NCBI RefSeq assembly: GCF_014651035.1
Contig: NZ_BMWC01000013.1
Span: forward strand, 62,001 to 126,000
Length of the DNA: 64,000 nt
DNA from: Streptomyces lomondensis
Lineage (GTDB): Bacteria > Actinomycetota > Actinomycetes > Streptomycetales > Streptomycetaceae
Direction of reading: 5' to 3'
Shown: in pieces, positions 1-8,301 of the stretch
Layout: every line of letters begins with the position of its first letter
Position numbering within the stretch: position 1 is the first letter of the stretch
Program-made: the position numbers and the translations under genes
The notes under the pieces: generated by a model
What the model was told of the DNA's origin: nothing
What the model saw: the letters and a program-made list of their open reading frames with translations, nothing else
Database searches by the model: none

Positions 1-1266
1 TGCCTCTCGGGCGCCGGCGCGCTCGCCCTCGGGCACAACCATCCGGTCGTCCTGGAGGCCATCCGCAAGGTCCTCGACTCCGGCGCGCCGCTGAACGTCC
101 TCGACCTGGCGACCCCCGTCCGGGACGCCTTCATCACCGAGCTGTTCCACACCCTGCCACCAGGGCTCGCCGACCGGGCACGTGTGCGGTTCTGCGGGCC
201 GGCCGGCAGCGACGCCGTGGAGACCGCCTGCGCACTCGTACGCGCGGCGACCGGCCGGACCGGCATCGTCACGTTCACCGGCGCCTGCCACGGGAGCACC
301 ACCGGGCCGCTCGACGCGCCCGCCGGTGCCCACGAACAGGTCGTCCGTCTGCCCTACCCGCGCGACTACCGCTGCCCGTTCGGCGTCGGCGGCGCACGCG
401 GGGCCGACCTCGCCGCCCGCTGGACCGAATCCCTGCTCGACGACCCCGGGCCGGGCCTCCCGCTCCCCGCCGGGATGATCGTCGAGCCCGTCCAGAGCGA
501 GGGCGGGGTGATCCCCGCACCGGACGCCTGGCTGCGCCGCATGCGGCAGCTCACGGCCGACCGGTCCGTCCCGCTGATCGCCGACGAGATCCACACGGGC
601 GTCGGACGGACCGGCGCCTTCTGGGCCGTGGAGCACAGCGGCGTGACCCCCGACGTGATGGTCCTCTCCCAGGCCATCGGGGGCAGCCTGCCGCTGGCCG
701 TCGTGGTCTACCGCGACGACCTCGACGCCTGGGAACCCGGCGCCCACGCCGGCACCTTCCGCGGCAACCAGCTCGCCATGGCCGCCGGCACGGCCACCCT
801 CGCCCACGTCCGGGAGAACCGCCTGGCCGAGCGCGCGGCGACTCTGGGCGCGCGGATGCTCGGCCGGCTCCAGGAGCTGGCCAGGGAGCTTCCGTGCGTG
901 GGGGATGTGCGCGGGAGGGGGCTGATGATCGGCGTCGAGCTGGTGGATCCGGAGGCGGAGCCGGGAGTCGGGCGGGCGCCGGGGCACGCGGGCGACGGTG
1001 AAGCGGAGTCGACGGTGACGCCGGACAGCGTGCGCCGTCCGCATCCCGTCGCCCCCGAACTGGCAGCCGCGGTCCAGCGGGAATGCCTGCGGCGTGGCCT
1101 CATCGTCGGACTCGGCGGCCGTCACGCCGGCGTCGTACGGCTGCTGCCGCCTCTGACGATCACCGACGAACAGGCGGCCGCCGTGCTGGACCGTCTGGCC
1201 GAGGCGGTCCGGGCGGCGGCCCGGTGCCGCGAGGCGACCCGGCAGCAGCGCCGTACCCGCGAGTGA
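1..1266 (+). CDS. Class-III PLP aminotransferase of the diaminobutyrate type, 5' end missing
   Basis: The reading frame is open from the first base, so roughly the first 90-100 residues lie outside the window. Visible family motifs are CLSGAGALALGHNHP, the PLP-aspartate region LIADEIHTGVGRTG and the C-terminal GTFRGNQLAMAAG. This resembles diaminobutyrate:2-oxoglutarate transaminases that feed diamine building blocks to NIS siderophores, which fits the two genes downstream. The position that holds the PLP lysine (consensus S-K-A-I-G-G) reads S-Q-A-I-G-G, with CAG at 670-672, so ordinary transaminase chemistry is doubtful. There is also a low-complexity insertion near the C-terminus (about 950-1060). 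The 135-bp gap to the synthetase suggests co-transcription. The family call is firm; activity is uncertain. Confidence 0.85.
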   Translation, partial: CLSGAGALALGHNHPVVLEAIRKVLDSGAPLNVLDLATPVRDAFITELFHTLPPGLADRARVRFCGPAGSDAVETACALVRAATGRTGIVTFTGACHGSTTGPLDAPAGAHEQVVRLPYPRDYRCPFGVGGARGADLAARWTESLLDDPGPGLPLPAGMIVEPVQSEGGVIPAPDAWLRRMRQLTADRSVPLIADEIHTGVGRTGAFWAVEHSGVTPDVMVLSQAIGGSLPLAVVVYRDDLDAWEPGAHAGTFRGNQLAMAAGTATLAHVRENRLAERAATLGARMLGRLQELARELPCVGDVRGRGLMIGVELVDPEAEPGVGRAPGHAGDGEAESTVTPDSVRRPHPVAPELAAAVQRECLRRGLIVGLGGRHAGVVRLLPPLTITDEQAAAVLDRLAEAVRAAARCREATRQQRRTRE

Positions 1267-1401
1267 GCCTCGCCGGAGCGCGAGTTCGTGGCATGAGCGC
1301 TCACGCCGCGAGTCTTCGCGCTCCCCCAGCCCGCCGAGCCGGACTCCACCGCTCGCGGACCCCGACCGTACGACCAGGAACCACCCCACGAGGTAGCCGT
1401 C

Positions 1402-3402
1402 TTGAACGCCATGCCCGAGCCCGACGCCCACGCCGCGACGCCGGGAGGAGGCTCCCTCGACGTCCGCATGCCGGAGGCGCCGGTGACATCCTCGGTGCCC
1501 CGCCAGGGGTATGCGGAGCAGCCCGTCGAGGGGTTGGGCGCCGGTCCGACCCCCGACCTCCTGGAACATCCCGACCCGGACGTCGCCGCCCGGGCGGCAG
1601 CCGTGGAGACCCTGCTGCGCTGCTGGGTCCGCGAGACCGGCCGGCCTCGCCCCGCCGACGGCGTCCTGCGCATCCCCCTTCCCGCTAGCGGCACGGCCCT
1701 GCTCGCCCCGGTCCGCTACTGGTCCCCGACGGGCTGGCACCGCTTCGGCCTTCCGCGCCTGGCCGACGCCTCCGACCACGCCGCACCGGCCGACGCCGTC
1801 ATGGTCGCCGCCTTGCTCAGCAGGGAGACTCACACGGACACCTCCGGCACCTGCCGCGCCCACGACTCCGGTCTCACGGCCGCCCCCGACTCGGCCGCCG
1901 GCGACGGCACCGGCCTCGTCGCGGGTGTTGCCGACTCCCTCCGCCGCGTCGCCATGTTCGTCAGCGACCGCCGGGCCCACCCGGCCGACACCCCCGACCT
2001 CTTCCTGGCCGCGGAACAGTCACTCGTCCTCGGCCACCCCCTGCACCCGGCCCCGAAGAGCCGCGAAGGTCTGTCCGACGCCGAAGCCCGGCTGTACTCG
2101 CCCGAATTGCGCGGCTCCTTTCCCTTGCACTGGATGGCTGTCGCTCCTTCCGCCCTCGCCACCGACTCCTCCTGGACCGAACGCGGCCGCCCCGTCGCAG
2201 CGCCCCGGCTCACCGCACGCCTGGCCGGGGCGGGGCTGCCGCTGCCGGACGGCTACGCCTTGCTGCCCCTGCACCCCTGGCAGGCGCGCGAGGTCCGGCA
2301 CCGTCCGGAGACCGCCGCCCTGCTGGACAGCGGACTGCTCCGCGACCTCGGCCCGCACGGCACTCCCTGGTACCCCACCTCCTCCTTGCGCACCGTCTAC
2401 CGAACCGGCGCCCCCGCGATGCTCAAGCTGTCGCTGGGCCTGCGCATCACCAACTCCCGCCGCGAGAACCTCCGCAAGGAACTCCACCGCGGCGTCGAGG
2501 TCCACCGCCTGCTCCGCAGCGGCCTCTCCCAGCAGTGGCGGGCCGCGCACCCGGGCTTCGACATCGTCCGCGACCCGGCCTGGCTCGCCGTCGACGGCCC
2601 CGGCGGCGCCCCGTTGCCCGGACTGGACGTGGTGATCCGCCACAACCCGTTCGGCCCCTCGGACGACGTCTCCTGCGTCGCCGGACTCGTCTCGCCGCGC
2701 CCTTGCCCCCCGACCGGCCCGGGAACGACCCGATCGGGAACCGTCCCCGACGGCCCGGAGACACGAGGCCCGGTCCCGGTCCTGCGGTCCCGGCTGGCCG
2801 AGGTCGTCACCGGCCTCGCCCGCCGGACCGGTCGTCCCAGCGGAGCCGTCGCCGCCGAGTGGTTCCTGCGCTACCTCGAGCACGTCGTCCGCCCCGTCCT
2901 GTGGCTGGACGGCGCGGCCGGCATCGCCCTGGAGGCGCACCAGCAGAACACCCTGCTCCTGCTGAACGCCGACGGCTGGCCCACGGGCGGCCGCTACCGC
3001 GACAACCAGGGCTACTACTTCCGCGAGTCCCGGCGCGCGGACCTCGACGCCCGGCTGCCCGGGGTCGGAGAGCGCAGCGACACGTTCGTCTGCGACGAGG
3101 TCACCGACGAGCGCCTGGCGTACTACCTGGCCGTCAACAACGTGTTCGGCCTCATCGGCGCCTTCGGATCCCAGCACCTGGCCGACGAGCGGCTGCTGCT
3201 CGCCGCCTTCCGCCGCTTCCTCGGAAACGTCGCCTCCGGCCCGGCCCGGCTGCGCACCTCGTTGCCCGCGCTGCTGCTCGACTCACCCGTCCTGCGCTGC
3301 AAGGCCAACCTGCTGACCCGGCTGCACGGCCTGGACGAACTCGTCGGCCCGGTCGACACCCAGTCCGTCTACGTCACCATCGCCAACCCCCTGCACTGCT
3401 GA
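1402..3402 (+). CDS. IucA/IucC-family NIS siderophore synthetase
   Basis: This 666-residue protein belongs to the ATP-dependent NRPS-independent siderophore synthetases, which join a carboxylate such as citrate to amines or hydroxamates. Motifs visible are GHPLHPAPKS near residue 211, LPLHPWQ near 285, MLKLSLGLRITNSR near 345, LEAHQQNTLLLL near 515 and RDNQGYYFRES near 535. The C-terminal FhuF-like part is complete, so the enzyme looks intact. A TTG start at 1402 is preceded by GAGG at about 8 nt; ATG 1411 is the alternative. The first 60 residues are variable. The neighbours supply an aminotransferase and an acyltransferase, as expected for an aerobactin- or rhizobactin-like pathway. The product cannot be deduced. 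Confidence 0.92.
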   Translation: MNAMPEPDAHAATPGGGSLDVRMPEAPVTSSVPRQGYAEQPVEGLGAGPTPDLLEHPDPDVAARAAAVETLLRCWVRETGRPRPADGVLRIPLPASGTALLAPVRYWSPTGWHRFGLPRLADASDHAAPADAVMVAALLSRETHTDTSGTCRAHDSGLTAAPDSAAGDGTGLVAGVADSLRRVAMFVSDRRAHPADTPDLFLAAEQSLVLGHPLHPAPKSREGLSDAEARLYSPELRGSFPLHWMAVAPSALATDSSWTERGRPVAAPRLTARLAGAGLPLPDGYALLPLHPWQAREVRHRPETAALLDSGLLRDLGPHGTPWYPTSSLRTVYRTGAPAMLKLSLGLRITNSRRENLRKELHRGVEVHRLLRSGLSQQWRAAHPGFDIVRDPAWLAVDGPGGAPLPGLDVVIRHNPFGPSDDVSCVAGLVSPRPCPPTGPGTTRSGTVPDGPETRGPVPVLRSRLAEVVTGLARRTGRPSGAVAAEWFLRYLEHVVRPVLWLDGAAGIALEAHQQNTLLLLNADGWPTGGRYRDNQGYYFRESRRADLDARLPGVGERSDTFVCDEVTDERLAYYLAVNNVFGLIGAFGSQHLADERLLLAAFRRFLGNVASGPARLRTSLPALLLDSPVLRCKANLLTRLHGLDELVGPVDTQSVYVTIANPLHC

Positions 3403-3484
3403 TCACCCTGACCCTTCCTGACCACAACCGACCTCCTTCACCGCTGAGGACATGCCCCACCCGCCTTTCTGAGAGGAGCGTTTG

Positions 3485-4480
3485 GTGCTTCCCGCCGAGC
3501 CGACCGCCGATACCGGTACCTCTGCCCCTGCCCTGGCCGGCGCCGAGACCGCGCCCGAGGTCACGGCCGCCGCCGAATCCGGTGCCGAGTGCGGTGCCGA
3601 GTCCGGTGTTGGCCCCCGTCGCGGCTCGGACCTCGACTCCAGCATCGGAACCGAGGCGGACTCAGGGGCGGTTCCCGGTGCGGGCCTCGGCACGGATCCC
3701 GGCACGGATTGCGGGGCGGATCCCCGTGTGGGCGGGCACGGCGAGGACACCATGGATCTGCGGCTCCCGGACGAACTCATCGCCCTTGTCGCGGGGGAGG
3801 AGCCGGACGGCCACGGAACACGGCGATGGGACCAGGACACGGCACAGCCCTCCGCCTCCGTCACCGCGAGCCGAGACACGCCCGTCCGTTCGGTCCTCCC
3901 GCACGATGACGACCTCCTCGACCGCGTCGCCGACTGGGGCCCGGCCGACACGCCCGCGGGCGTCTTCCACCTCGTCCCCGTGCGCGTCGAACGCGATCTG
4001 CCGCTCATCAGCCGCTGGATGAACGACCCGGCCGCCGCGGCGTTCTGGGAGCTGTCCGGACCCCGGAACGTGACCGAGGACCACCTGCGGGCCCAGCTCG
4101 CCGGCGACGGACGCAGCGTGCCGTGCGTCGGCGTGCTGGACGGAACGCCGATGAGCTACTGGGAGATCTACCGGGCGGACCTGGACCCGCTGGCCCGTCA
4201 CTATCCCGCCCGGCCTCATGACACGGGAGTCCACCTCCTTGTCGGCGCAGTCGCCGACCGAGGGCGTGGTCTCGGCGGTCTGCTGCTCAGAGCCGTAGCG
4301 GATCTCGTTCTCGCGCAGCGGCCCTCCTGCGCACGCGTCATCGCGGAACCCGACATTCGCAACACCCCCTCCATCGCCGCTTTCCTGACCGCCGGCTTCC
4401 GGTTCTCCGCCGAGGTCGACCTGCCCGCCAAGCGGGCCGCCCTCATGGTCCGAGACCGGTCCCTACGGCACCTTCTGTAG
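3485..4480 (+). CDS. GNAT acyltransferase, IucB/MbtK-like siderophore hydroxylamine acylase
   Basis: The C-terminal half (from about residue 160) is a GNAT domain of the IucB/MbtK/AlcB type: FHLVPVRVERDLPLISRWMN, a W-E-L substrate segment, YWEIYRAD, and a CoA-binding stretch around DRGRGLGGLLLRA. These enzymes acylate the side-chain N-hydroxyl or amine of lysine, ornithine or a diamine before assembly by the NIS synthetase just upstream. The first ~150 residues are low-complexity (Ala/Gly/Glu/Ser) with a short 12-nt repeat around 3575-3610, and are unlike the usual family length. GTG 3485 is chosen because AGGAG lies 6 nt upstream; TTG 3482 would be too close to it. Confidence 0.87.
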   Translation: MLPAEPTADTGTSAPALAGAETAPEVTAAAESGAECGAESGVGPRRGSDLDSSIGTEADSGAVPGAGLGTDPGTDCGADPRVGGHGEDTMDLRLPDELIALVAGEEPDGHGTRRWDQDTAQPSASVTASRDTPVRSVLPHDDDLLDRVADWGPADTPAGVFHLVPVRVERDLPLISRWMNDPAAAAFWELSGPRNVTEDHLRAQLAGDGRSVPCVGVLDGTPMSYWEIYRADLDPLARHYPARPHDTGVHLLVGAVADRGRGLGGLLLRAVADLVLAQRPSCARVIAEPDIRNTPSIAAFLTAGFRFSAEVDLPAKRAALMVRDRSLRHLL

Positions 4481-4710
4481 CGCTGTGTCACCGCGTCATC
4501 ACTCATTGAACGCAGGCCGGGCCGCCGCAGTTCCCACCCGCCGCAAAGATTTCCCGGACTGCTCGCCCTGTCCCCCGCGCGGCGACAACGGACGGCCCGC
4601 ACCTTCCGATCCCCCTTGCCCGTCAGCCCACCCGGCCCACACCCTCCGAGGAATCCAAGGTCTTGATCCCAGTCCCTTCCCTCCCCTCCGCTCCCGCCTT
4701 GATCACCCGT

Positions 4711-4733
4711 TTGTCAGTGCTGGGTCGTAGGGT
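4711..4733 (+). promoter_or_regulatory. PafBC-type (RecA-independent damage) promoter of dinG
   Basis: TTGTCAGTG (4711-4719), eight bases, then TAGGGT (4728-4733) is an exact match to the mycobacterial RecA-NDp/PafBC consensus tTGTCRgtg-N8-TAnnnT. The ATG lies 9 nt past the -10, so the mRNA would be leaderless or nearly so. Function in this organism is inferred. Confidence 0.7.
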
Positions 4734-4742
4734 GGTCGCGCT

Positions 4743-6719
4743 ATGACGAAGCCCTCACTCCCCGAACTCCTGCACGCTGCCGTCACTGCCGTCGGCGGCA
4801 CGGAGCGCCCCGGCCAGGTGACCATGGCCGAAGCCGTCGCGGAGGCGATCGACGACGGCTCCCACCTGCTGGTCCAGGCCGGCACCGGCACCGGCAAGTC
4901 GCTGGGGTACCTGGTGCCCGCGCTCGCGCACGGGGAGCGTGTGATCGTCGCGACCGCCACCCTGGCCCTCCAGCGCCAGCTGGTGGAGCGCGACCTGCCG
5001 AGAACGGTCGAGTCGCTGCATCCCCTGCTGCGCCGCCGCCCGGAGTTCGCGATGCTCAAGGGCCGGTCGAACTACCTGTGCCTGCACCGTCTGCACGAGG
5101 GCGTCCCGCAGGACGAGGAGGAGGGCCTCTTCGACCAGTTCGAGGCGGCCGCGCCCACCAGCAAACTGGGTCAGGACCTGCTGCGGGTGCGCGACTGGGC
5201 CGACGAGACCGAGACCGGCGACCGTGACGACCTCACGCCCGGTATCTCGGACCGCGCCTGGGCCCAGGTGTCGGTGTCGTCGAGGGAGTGCCTGGGTGCC
5301 TCGAAGTGTGCCTACGGCGCGGAGTGCTTCGCCGAGATGGCCCGCGAGCGGGCCAAGCTCTCCGATGTCGTCGTCACGAACCACGCGCTGCTCGCGATCG
5401 ACGCCATCGAGGGCGCCCCGGTCCTTCCGCAGCACGAGGTGCTGATCGTCGACGAGGCCCATGAACTCGTCTCCCGCGTCACCGGGGTCGCCACCGGTGA
5501 GCTCACCCCCGGCCAGGTGAACCGCGCGGTGCGCCGCGCCGCGAAACTCGTCAACGAGAAGGCCGCCGACCAGCTCCAGACCGCCGCCGAGGGTTTCGAG
5601 CGGCTGATGGAGCTCGCGCTGCCGGGCCGTCTGGAGGAGATCCCCGAGGATCTCTCGTACGCGCTCATGGCGCTGCGCGACGCGTGCCGCACCGTCATCT
5701 CCGCGATCGGCACGACCCGCGACAAGTCCGTCCAGGACGAGGACGCGGTCCGCAAACAGGCCCTGGCCGCCGTGGAGAACGTGCACGACGTGGCGGAGCG
5801 GATCACCAACGGCTCCGAATGGGACGTGGTCTGGTATGAGCGCCATGACCGCTTCGGTGCCTCCCTGCGCGTCGCCCCCATGTCCGTCTCGGGGCTCCTT
5901 CGGGAGAAGCTCTTCGCGGACCGCTCAGTGGTCCTGACGTCCGCGACGCTGAAACTGGGCGGCGACTTCAACGGCGTCGGCGCCTCCCTGGGCCTCGCCC
6001 CCGAGGGCACCGAGGGCGACGGCTTCCCGAAGTGGAAGGGCATCGACGTCGGCTCGCCCTTCGACTACCGCAAGCAGGGCATCCTGTATGTCGCCAAGCA
6101 CCTGGCGCGCCCCGCCCGGGACGGCGATCGCGCGGACATGCTCGACGAGCTCACGGAGCTGATCCAGGCGGCCGGCGGCCGCACCCTGGGCCTGTTCTCC
6201 TCCATGCGCGGCGCCCAGCTGGCCGCCGAGGAGCTGCGTTCCAGGATCCCCGAGTTCCCGATCCTCCTCCAGGGGGAGGAGACGCTCGGCGAGCTCATCA
6301 AGAACTTCGCGGCCGACCCGAAGACCTGCCTCTTCGGCACGCTGTCGCTGTGGCAGGGCGTGGACGTCCCCGGGCCCAGCTGCCAGCTGGTCGTCATGGA
6401 CAAGATCCCGTTCCCGCGTCCGGACGACCCCCTGATGAGCGCCCGCCAGAAGGCCGTGGAGGACGCGGGCGGCAACGGCTTCATGGCGGTCGCCGCCACC
6501 CATGCCGCGCTCCTCATGGCCCAGGGCGCCGGCCGCCTGGTAAGGGCGTCGGGCGATCGCGGTGTGGTCGCCGTCCTGGACCAGCGTCTGGCCACGGCCC
6601 GCTACGGCGGTTATCTCAAGGCGTCACTGCCCGACTTCTGGTACACGACGGACCGTAACCAGGTGCGGAAGTCGCTGGCGGCGATCGACGCGGCGGCGAA
6701 GCAGGCGGAAGCCGGATAG
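4743..6719 (+). CDS. dinG: DinG/XPD-family ATP-dependent DNA helicase
   Basis: This 658-residue superfamily 2 iron-sulfur helicase has Walker A AGTGTGKS at 46-53 and a DEAH box at 237-240. Four cysteines sit between them (C113, C183, C189, C195), the spacing of the Fe-S cluster that separates strands in XPD/DinG proteins. The C-terminal helicase motifs (SSMRGAQLAAEEL, SLWQGVDVPG, GRLVRASGDRG) are intact. Such enzymes unwind damaged forks, R-loops and G-quadruplexes. The gene stands next to lexA and has a damage-type promoter directly upstream but no obvious LexA box. It converges on lexA. Confidence 0.93.
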   Translation: MTKPSLPELLHAAVTAVGGTERPGQVTMAEAVAEAIDDGSHLLVQAGTGTGKSLGYLVPALAHGERVIVATATLALQRQLVERDLPRTVESLHPLLRRRPEFAMLKGRSNYLCLHRLHEGVPQDEEEGLFDQFEAAAPTSKLGQDLLRVRDWADETETGDRDDLTPGISDRAWAQVSVSSRECLGASKCAYGAECFAEMARERAKLSDVVVTNHALLAIDAIEGAPVLPQHEVLIVDEAHELVSRVTGVATGELTPGQVNRAVRRAAKLVNEKAADQLQTAAEGFERLMELALPGRLEEIPEDLSYALMALRDACRTVISAIGTTRDKSVQDEDAVRKQALAAVENVHDVAERITNGSEWDVVWYERHDRFGASLRVAPMSVSGLLREKLFADRSVVLTSATLKLGGDFNGVGASLGLAPEGTEGDGFPKWKGIDVGSPFDYRKQGILYVAKHLARPARDGDRADMLDELTELIQAAGGRTLGLFSSMRGAQLAAEELRSRIPEFPILLQGEETLGELIKNFAADPKTCLFGTLSLWQGVDVPGPSCQLVVMDKIPFPRPDDPLMSARQKAVEDAGGNGFMAVAATHAALLMAQGAGRLVRASGDRGVVAVLDQRLATARYGGYLKASLPDFWYTTDRNQVRKSLAAIDAAAKQAEAG

Positions 6720-6723
6720 CCAC

Positions 6724-6762
6724 GGGGGCCGGTCTGCGACGGCGAGCCACAGACCGGCCCCC
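6724..6762. terminator. Hairpin terminator between convergent dinG and lexA
   Basis: A perfect 13-bp stem (6724-6736 with 6750-6762) directly follows the dinG stop. A second hairpin, 10-bp stem 6807-6816 with 6825-6834, lies further toward lexA, so each convergent gene has a candidate terminator. Confidence 0.75.
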
Positions 6763-6900
6763 GAGCGCGGCGCGGCACCCGGGCGACGGGCCCGGACAGC
6801 GCAGGACCCCGGAACCGGCGCAGGGGTTCCGGGGCCCGGTCAGAGGGCGGGCCGACTGGGCCCACCCGACGCGGTGCGCGGTGTCAGGACCGCGCCGGCG

Positions 6901-7680
6901 TCAGACGCGGCGCAGTACGGCGACCACCTTGCCGAGGATGGTCGCGTCGTCGCCGGGGATCGGCTCGTACGCCGCGTTGTGCGGCAGGAGCCAGACATGG
7001 CCGTCCTCGCGCTTGAAGCGCTTGACGGTGGCTTCTCCGTCGAGCATCGCGGCCACGATGTCGCCGTTCTCGGCGACCGGCTGGCGGCGCACCGTGACCC
7101 AGTCGCCGTCGCAGATCGCGGCCTCGATCATCGAGTCGCCGACGACCTTCAGGACGAACAGCTCACCGTCGCCGACGAGCTGGCGGGGGAGGGGGAACAC
7201 GTCCTCGACGGATTCCTCGGCGAGGATCGGGCCACCGGCGGCGATGCGGCCGACCAGCGGGACGTAGGACGCGGCCGGCTTGCCCGCGGTGTCCGTGGGC
7301 TGCACCGAGGCGGCCTGGTCGGAACCCCGCACCTCGTACGCGCGCGGGCGGTGCGGGTCCCGGCGCAGGAACCCCTTGCGCTCCAGCGCCATCAGCTGGT
7401 GTGCCACGGAAGAAGTGCTGGAGAGGCCGACGGCCTGACCGATCTCCCGCATGGACGGCGGGTAGCCGCGCCGCTGCACGGAGTCCCTGATGACCTCGAT
7501 CACGCGGCGCTGGCGATCGGTGAGTCCCGAGCTGTCCGCCCGGATGCCGGGAGGTCGGCCCGGCAGGGAGCGCTTGTGCCCCTCAGGGTTCGTGGCTTCG
7601 TTCATCGCATGCACCGGCTCCAGTCGGCCCTGGGAGCGGTCCTGGGCAGTGATGGCGGCACTGTCTGCGGTGGTGGTCAC
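6901..7680 (-). CDS. lexA: LexA SOS repressor
   Basis: The 259-residue repressor of the SOS response has an N-terminal winged helix (LTDRQRRVIEVIRDSVQRRG, GQAVGLSSTSSVAHQL), a cleavage site in VGRIAAGGP (Ala-Gly), the catalytic serine in VVGDSMIEA and the catalytic lysine in EATVKRFKRE. RecA filaments on single-stranded DNA trigger self-cleavage. The GTG start at 7680 has GAGAGGGG just upstream and begins with the VTTTADSA sequence typical of Streptomyces LexA; an upstream in-frame extension to 7827 is not supported. The residue 25-40 linker is variable. A LexA box upstream indicates autoregulation. Confidence 0.97.
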   Translation of the reverse strand: MTTTADSAAITAQDRSQGRLEPVHAMNEATNPEGHKRSLPGRPPGIRADSSGLTDRQRRVIEVIRDSVQRRGYPPSMREIGQAVGLSSTSSVAHQLMALERKGFLRRDPHRPRAYEVRGSDQAASVQPTDTAGKPAASYVPLVGRIAAGGPILAEESVEDVFPLPRQLVGDGELFVLKVVGDSMIEAAICDGDWVTVRRQPVAENGDIVAAMLDGEATVKRFKREDGHVWLLPHNAAYEPIPGDDATILGKVVAVLRRV

Positions 7681-7740
7681 GTCGGCCCCTCTCGATGGTC
7701 TCCCTGCTAGCCAACGGTAGTTGCTTTCGAAAGGTTGCGC

Positions 7741-7754
7741 CAAACACACGTTCG
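7741..7754 (-). promoter_or_regulatory. LexA (SOS) box of lexA
   Basis: CGAAC-GTGT-GTTTG on the minus strand matches the Gram-positive consensus CGAAC-N4-GTTCG with one mismatch. It lies 61 bp upstream of the lexA GTG, at the promoter. Confidence 0.75.
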
Positions 7755-8020
7755 AGTGAAAAATCGCGAATCGCCGGACGCGATCATGTGTCCGGGTGTA
7801 TTGGCAGCCGTGCCACCTGGCGGGCAAAAGGGTCCATTGCTGTACTCTTCACCGCCGGGGTGATCGCCTCGTGGACTGTTGCCCAGTCTGCCATCCGGCA
7901 TTCCCCTGCCCCGGGGCCAGCCCTCATCTGTGCGGGAGTCCCACGTCCCCTCCTCGCGGCGCCCACGGTATCTCCGCATGTGCCGTAGCGATACTGCTGT
8001 GCACCGAAGGGATGCGGCAG

Positions 8021-8058
8021 CAGGCGGATGGTGCCGTGAACAGCGGTGCCGCCGAGGG
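8021..8058 (+). repeat. Copy A of a 38-nt intergenic element with hairpin potential
   Basis: It is 34/38 identical to the reverse strand of 37834-37871. The core is GCGGAT, GGTGCC, a loop GTGAACAGC, then a second GGTGCC. Two of the four differences (T to C in both GGYGCC arms) keep the arms self-complementary. Function is unknown. Confidence 0.5.
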
Positions 8059-8148
8059 CTGTGCGAGGGCGGCGCGACTCCGTCCGTAGCCAGTCACCTG
8101 CGCCGACGCGCGCGACACGCGCGCACTGCCTGGATGTATGAGCCAACC

Positions 8149-8195
8149 CCCCATATCTAGTGGTTGGATTGCGTCAGCAGCCCAGAAGTTGTGGT
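8149..8195 (+). promoter_or_regulatory. Paired NrdR boxes upstream of nrdR-nrdJ
   Basis: Two 16-bp sites, CCCCATATCTAGTGGT (8149-8164) and GCCCAGAAGTTGTGGT (8180-8195), share their ends and start 31 bp apart, three helical turns. That is the known arrangement of NrdR boxes (consensus acaCwAtATaTwGtgt), and it fits autoregulation of nrdRJ by NrdR. Confidence 0.7.
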
Positions 8196-8301
8196 CCCCG
8201 AGGTCTTCGGGCCCATGGTCATCGCCTATGCTTGGGGCTGCTTCGTGGGGCGCAAGAGGCCCGCGAGGCTATTGAGTCTGCTGTGAGGAGGGTTGGAGTT
8301 C

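Larger units (their letters stand above)
7681..8301. other. Divergent lexA / nrdR control region
   Basis: This 621-bp gene-free stretch holds the LexA box (7741-7754), a 38-nt element repeated elsewhere in the window (8021-8058) and two NrdR boxes (8149-8195). Short open frames here have no supporting start site or composition. No known riboswitch was recognised. Confidence 0.7.
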
